Source: Microbacterium sp. LWO14-1.2
GTDB taxonomy: Bacteria; Actinomycetota; Actinomycetes; Actinomycetales; Microbacteriaceae
Assembly: GCF_038397715.1 (NCBI RefSeq)
Contig: NZ_CP151633.1
Coordinates: 868,001 to 932,000, forward strand
Direction: 5' to 3'
Length of the DNA: 64,000 nt
Shown here: one piece after another, positions 61,301 through 64,000 of the stretch
How positions within the stretch are numbered: the first letter of the stretch is position 1
Layout of the letters: the number at the start of each line of letters is the position of its first letter
Program-made: the position numbers and the translations under genes
Notes under the pieces: generated by a model
Told to the model about the DNA's origin: nothing
Database searches by the model: none
What the model saw: the letters and a program-made list of their open reading frames with translations, nothing else

Positions 61301-63148
61301 CTACTCGACCGTGACGGACTTCGCGAGGTTGCGGGGCTGGTCGACGTCGAGACCCTTCGCGGTGGCGAGAGCCATCGCGAAGATCTGCAGCGGCACGACG
61401 GCGAGCAGCGGCTCGAACATCGGACCGGCGAGCGGGATGTGGATGACCTCGTCGGCGAACGGCAGCACGGCGGCGTCGCCCTCTTCGGCCACCACGATGA
61501 CCCGGGCACCGCGGGCGCGGATCTCCTGGATGTTCGACACGACCTTGGAGTGCACCAGGGCGGAGTGCCGCGGCGACGGCACGAGCACGAAGACGGGCTG
61601 CCCAGGCTCGATCAGCGCGATCGGCCCGTGCTTGAGCTCGCCGGCGGCGAAGCCCTCGGCGTGGATGTAGGAGATCTCCTTGAGCTTGAGCGCACCCTCG
61701 AGGGCGATCGGGTAGCCGACGTGACGACCGAGGAACAGCACCGAGCGGGTGTCGGCCATCCAGCCGGCCAGCTGCGAGACGTGGTCGTTCTCGGTCTCGA
61801 GCACCTTGGCGATCTTCTCCGGCAGGGCGGCGAGCTCCGCGACGTCGACCGACGCATCGGTGACCGAACCGCGGACACGACCCATGTGCAGCCCGAGCAG
61901 CAGCAGAGCGGTGATCTGCGCGGAGAACGCCTTGGTCGAGGCGACGGCGACCTCGGGACCGGCGTGCGTGTAGACCACGGCGTCCGACTCCCGCGGAATC
62001 GTCGCGCCCTGGGTGTTGCAGACCGACAGCGTGCGGGCGCCCCGCTCGCGCGCGTACTTCACGGCCATGAGCGTGTCCATGGTCTCGCCCGACTGGCTGA
62101 TCGACACGACGAGCGTGTCGTCGCCGATCACCGGGTCGCGGTAACGGAACTCGTGCGCGAGCTCGACGTCGACAGGCACGCGCGCCCACTGCTCGATCGC
62201 GTACTTGCCGACGAGCGCCGCGTACGAGGCGGTGCCGCACGCGGTGATGATCACGCGGTTGATGCCGGTGAACAGGTCGTCGAGTCCGTCGAGCTCCGGG
62301 ATGACCACCTGATCGCCCTGGATGCGGCCGCGGATGGTGTTCGCGACGGCCTCGGGCTGCTCGGCGACCTCCTTGGCCATGAAGCTCGACCATCCGCCCT
62401 TCTCGGCGGCTGCGGCATCCCACGACACGTCGAAGGGCTCCGCCTCGACCGGCGTTCCGGCGAAGTCGGTGACGGTCACCGCGTCCGGCGTGATCGAGAC
62501 GATCTGGTCCTGGCCGATCGCGAGTGCCTTGCGGGTGTGCTCGACGAACGCGGCGACGTCGGAGCCGAGGAAGTTCTCGCCCTCCCCGAGGCCGATCACG
62601 AGCGGCGAGTTGCGCCGAGCGCCGACGACGAGTCCGGGGTGGTCCTGGTGCATCGCGAGCAGGGTGAACGCACCCTCGAGGCGGTTCACCACGGAGCGGA
62701 AGGCGAGCTGCAGGTCGCCGCCATTGCTGCGGTACTCACGGCCGAGCAGGGCCGCGGCCACCTCGGTGTCGGTCTCGCTGCGGAACGACACCCCGTCGGC
62801 CGCGAGCTCGTCGCGCAGGGTCGCGAAGTTCTCGATGATCCCGTTGTGGATCAGGGCGAGGCGGTCGTCGTCCGCGAGGTGCGGGTGGGCGTTGACATCG
62901 GTCGGGCCGCCGTGGGTCGCCCAGCGGGTGTGACCGATGCCGGTGCTGCCGTCGGGCAGCGCGGCGTCGGCGAGCGAGTCGCGCAGCGCCGACAGCTTGC
63001 CGGCCTTCTTGCGCATGCCGAGCGAACCGTCCTCATCGATGACGGCGACGCCGGCCGAGTCGTAGCCGCGGTACTCGAGGCGGGCGAGGCCCGCGAGAAG
63101 GATGTCCTGGCTGGGCCGCGGGCCCACGTATCCGACGATTCCACACAT
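61301..63148 (-). CDS. glmS: Glutamine-fructose-6-phosphate aminotransferase
   Basis: A 615-aa enzyme making glucosamine-6-phosphate, the entry to amino-sugar and peptidoglycan synthesis. MCGIVGYVG puts the nucleophile Cys at position 2, the N-terminus after Met removal. HTRWATHGGPTDVNAHPH and the YRGYDSAGVAV loop belong to the glutaminase. SIS domains show ACGTASYAALVGKYAIE, SISQSGETMDTL and GRHVGYPIALEGALKLKEISYIHAE. ATG 63148 is fixed by the catalytic cysteine. TACTCT lies 7 nt upstream. No glmS ribozyme-like leader is possible with such a short leader. Confidence 0.97.
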   Translation of the reverse strand: MCGIVGYVGPRPSQDILLAGLARLEYRGYDSAGVAVIDEDGSLGMRKKAGKLSALRDSLADAALPDGSTGIGHTRWATHGGPTDVNAHPHLADDDRLALIHNGIIENFATLRDELAADGVSFRSETDTEVAAALLGREYRSNGGDLQLAFRSVVNRLEGAFTLLAMHQDHPGLVVGARRNSPLVIGLGEGENFLGSDVAAFVEHTRKALAIGQDQIVSITPDAVTVTDFAGTPVEAEPFDVSWDAAAAEKGGWSSFMAKEVAEQPEAVANTIRGRIQGDQVVIPELDGLDDLFTGINRVIITACGTASYAALVGKYAIEQWARVPVDVELAHEFRYRDPVIGDDTLVVSISQSGETMDTLMAVKYARERGARTLSVCNTQGATIPRESDAVVYTHAGPEVAVASTKAFSAQITALLLLGLHMGRVRGSVTDASVDVAELAALPEKIAKVLETENDHVSQLAGWMADTRSVLFLGRHVGYPIALEGALKLKEISYIHAEGFAAGELKHGPIALIEPGQPVFVLVPSPRHSALVHSKVVSNIQEIRARGARVIVVAEEGDAAVLPFADEVIHIPLAGPMFEPLLAVVPLQIFAMALATAKGLDVDQPRNLAKSVTVE

Positions 63149-63155
63149 GAGATAC

Positions 63156-63161
63156 AGAGTA
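63156..63161 (-). promoter_or_regulatory. Putative leaderless -10 box of glmS
   Basis: Minus-strand TACTCT, 7 nt before the ATG at 63148. Confidence 0.4.
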
Positions 63162-63227
63162 AGCGCCGCATTTTGCGAAGGTTCCGAACGAACCCACGCA
63201 CCCGCGCCACCACGCGGAAGCCGACGA

Positions 63228-64000
63228 TCAGAGCTTGCGGAGGAGCACGCTCTCGACGCTGTGGTCCGCACCCTTGTTCAGCACGAGGCGGGCCCGGTGC
63301 TTGGTCGGCATGACGTTCTCCACGAGGTTCGGCATGTTGATCTCGTTCCAGTAGCCCAGAGCCGTCGTGATCGCCTCGTCGTCGGTGAGGTGCGCGAAGA
63401 CGTTGAAGTATGACGAGGGGTTCGAGAACGCTCCCTGGCGCAGGGCGAGGAACCGGTCCACGTACCACTTCTCGATGTGCGAGGTGTCGGCGTCGACGAA
63501 GATCGAGAAGTCGAACAGGTCGCTCACCGCGACGTCGTTCGGGGCGGGCGGCGGCTGCAGCACGTTGAGCCCCTCGACGATGACGACGTCCGGGCGGCGC
63601 ACGACGACGTGGGCGTCCGGCACGATGTCGTATCGCATGTGCGAGTAGAACGGGGCACGGACCTCGGCAGCCCCGCTCTTGACCTCGGTGAGGAACTCGA
63701 TGAGCGAGCGGCGATCGTACGACTCCGGGAAGCCCTTGCGCTCCATGAGACCGCGCCGCTCGAGTTCGGCGTTGGGATAGAGGAAGCCGTCGGTGGTGAC
63801 GAGTTCCACCCGAGGCGTCCCCGGCCACCGGCTCATCAGCTCGCGCAGCAGGCGCGCGATGGTCGATTTGCCCACCGCGACCGATCCCGCGACGCCGACG
63901 ACGAACGGCGTGGTCGAGTCGTCCTCCTGCAGGAAGTCGCTCGTCGCGGCGCCGAGGCGCTTGGTGGCCGTGGCGTAGAGGCTGAGCAGACGGCTCAGCG
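63228..64000 (-). CDS. coaA: Pantothenate kinase, type I (5' truncated)
   Basis: The last ~257 codons are present; the start is beyond base 64000. The enzyme phosphorylates pantothenate, the first step of coenzyme A synthesis. Walker A is [64 protein letters not shown] and [11 protein letters not shown] are type I CoaA motifs. [15 protein letters not shown] near the C-terminus is also typical. It runs toward glmS with a 79-bp gap. Confidence 0.96.
   Translation of the reverse strand, partial: LSRLLSLYATATKRLGAATSDFLQEDDSTTPFVVGVAGSVAVGKSTIARLLRELMSRWPGTPRVELVTTDGFLYPNAELERRGLMERKGFPESYDRRSLIEFLTEVKSGAAEVRAPFYSHMRYDIVPDAHVVVRRPDVVIVEGLNVLQPPPAPNDVAVSDLFDFSIFVDADTSHIEKWYVDRFLALRQGAFSNPSSYFNVFAHLTDDEAITTALGYWNEINMPNLVENVMPTKHRARLVLNKGADHSVESVLLRKL

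Noticed and set aside
61189..63300. glmS riboswitch/ribozyme
   Set aside because: The glmS leader appears to be only about 7 nt and the region upstream contains no ribozyme-like structure.
61439..63313. 624-codon plus-strand frame
   Set aside because: Mirror of glmS; it shows no family features and no ribosome site.

Overview
The window is chromosomal DNA of a high-GC actinobacterium. Family-level content points to Microbacteriaceae, and Microbacterium is my best guess. The evidence is the base composition (roughly 70% G+C by eye), stand-alone LigC and LigD-polymerase genes, an ECF42-type sigma factor with a DGPF partner, paired GuaB and GuaB3, an LAXTG-type sorting signal, and many genes with a TANNNT box about 6 nt before the start codon, as in leaderless actinobacterial transcripts. 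No rRNA, tRNA, CRISPR array, prophage or insertion sequence was found. Coding density is very high and every gap is 300 bp or shorter.

Layout. 1-6.8 kb: the end of a carotenoid-type oxidoreductase, the ATP ligase/polymerase repair pair, a double SseB protein and the PcrA helicase. 6.9-14.8 kb: an LAXTG-anchored lamin-tail surface protein, an ABC exporter pair, a glycerophosphodiesterase, and Bax-inhibitor-like and GlsB membrane proteins. 14.9-20.6 kb: ECF42 sigma factor plus DGPF protein with a matching promoter, lactate dehydrogenase, GMP synthase and a Phd/PIN toxin-antitoxin pair. 20.6-28.0 kb: a sugar-uptake operon (binding protein, two permeases, class II aldolase, ADP-dependent-type sugar kinase, ManA) with a divergent DeoR regulator. 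28.1-36.7 kb: a giant secreted nuclease/5'-nucleotidase, SURF1, GuaB3 and an ABC-F ATPase.

36.7-43.2 kb holds the most unusual locus. Seven genes overlap by 1-4 nt: a response regulator fused to a PIG-L deacetylase, an ATP-grasp ligase, a PHP hydrolase, a membrane GT2 synthase, a 46-aa membrane protein, a receiver-only regulator and a membrane histidine kinase. It reads as a signal-controlled machine that makes and modifies a surface glycan. That role is inference.

43.4-52.8 kb: DUF2277, IMP dehydrogenase, a branched-chain-amino-acid ABC operon whose LivH carries an extra N-terminal domain, a 26-bp tandem repeat, LivJ, RarD, and GroES under a CIRCE operator. 52.9-64 kb: a THUMP-like methyltransferase, then a long coupled operon acpS-alr-tsaE-tsaB-rimI-tsaD followed by three membrane proteins (two of them paralogues), then glmS and a truncated coaA. 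Purine (guaA, guaB, guaB3) and cell-envelope (alr, glmS) functions recur across the window. Several terminators share a GGATGC/GCATCC stem.
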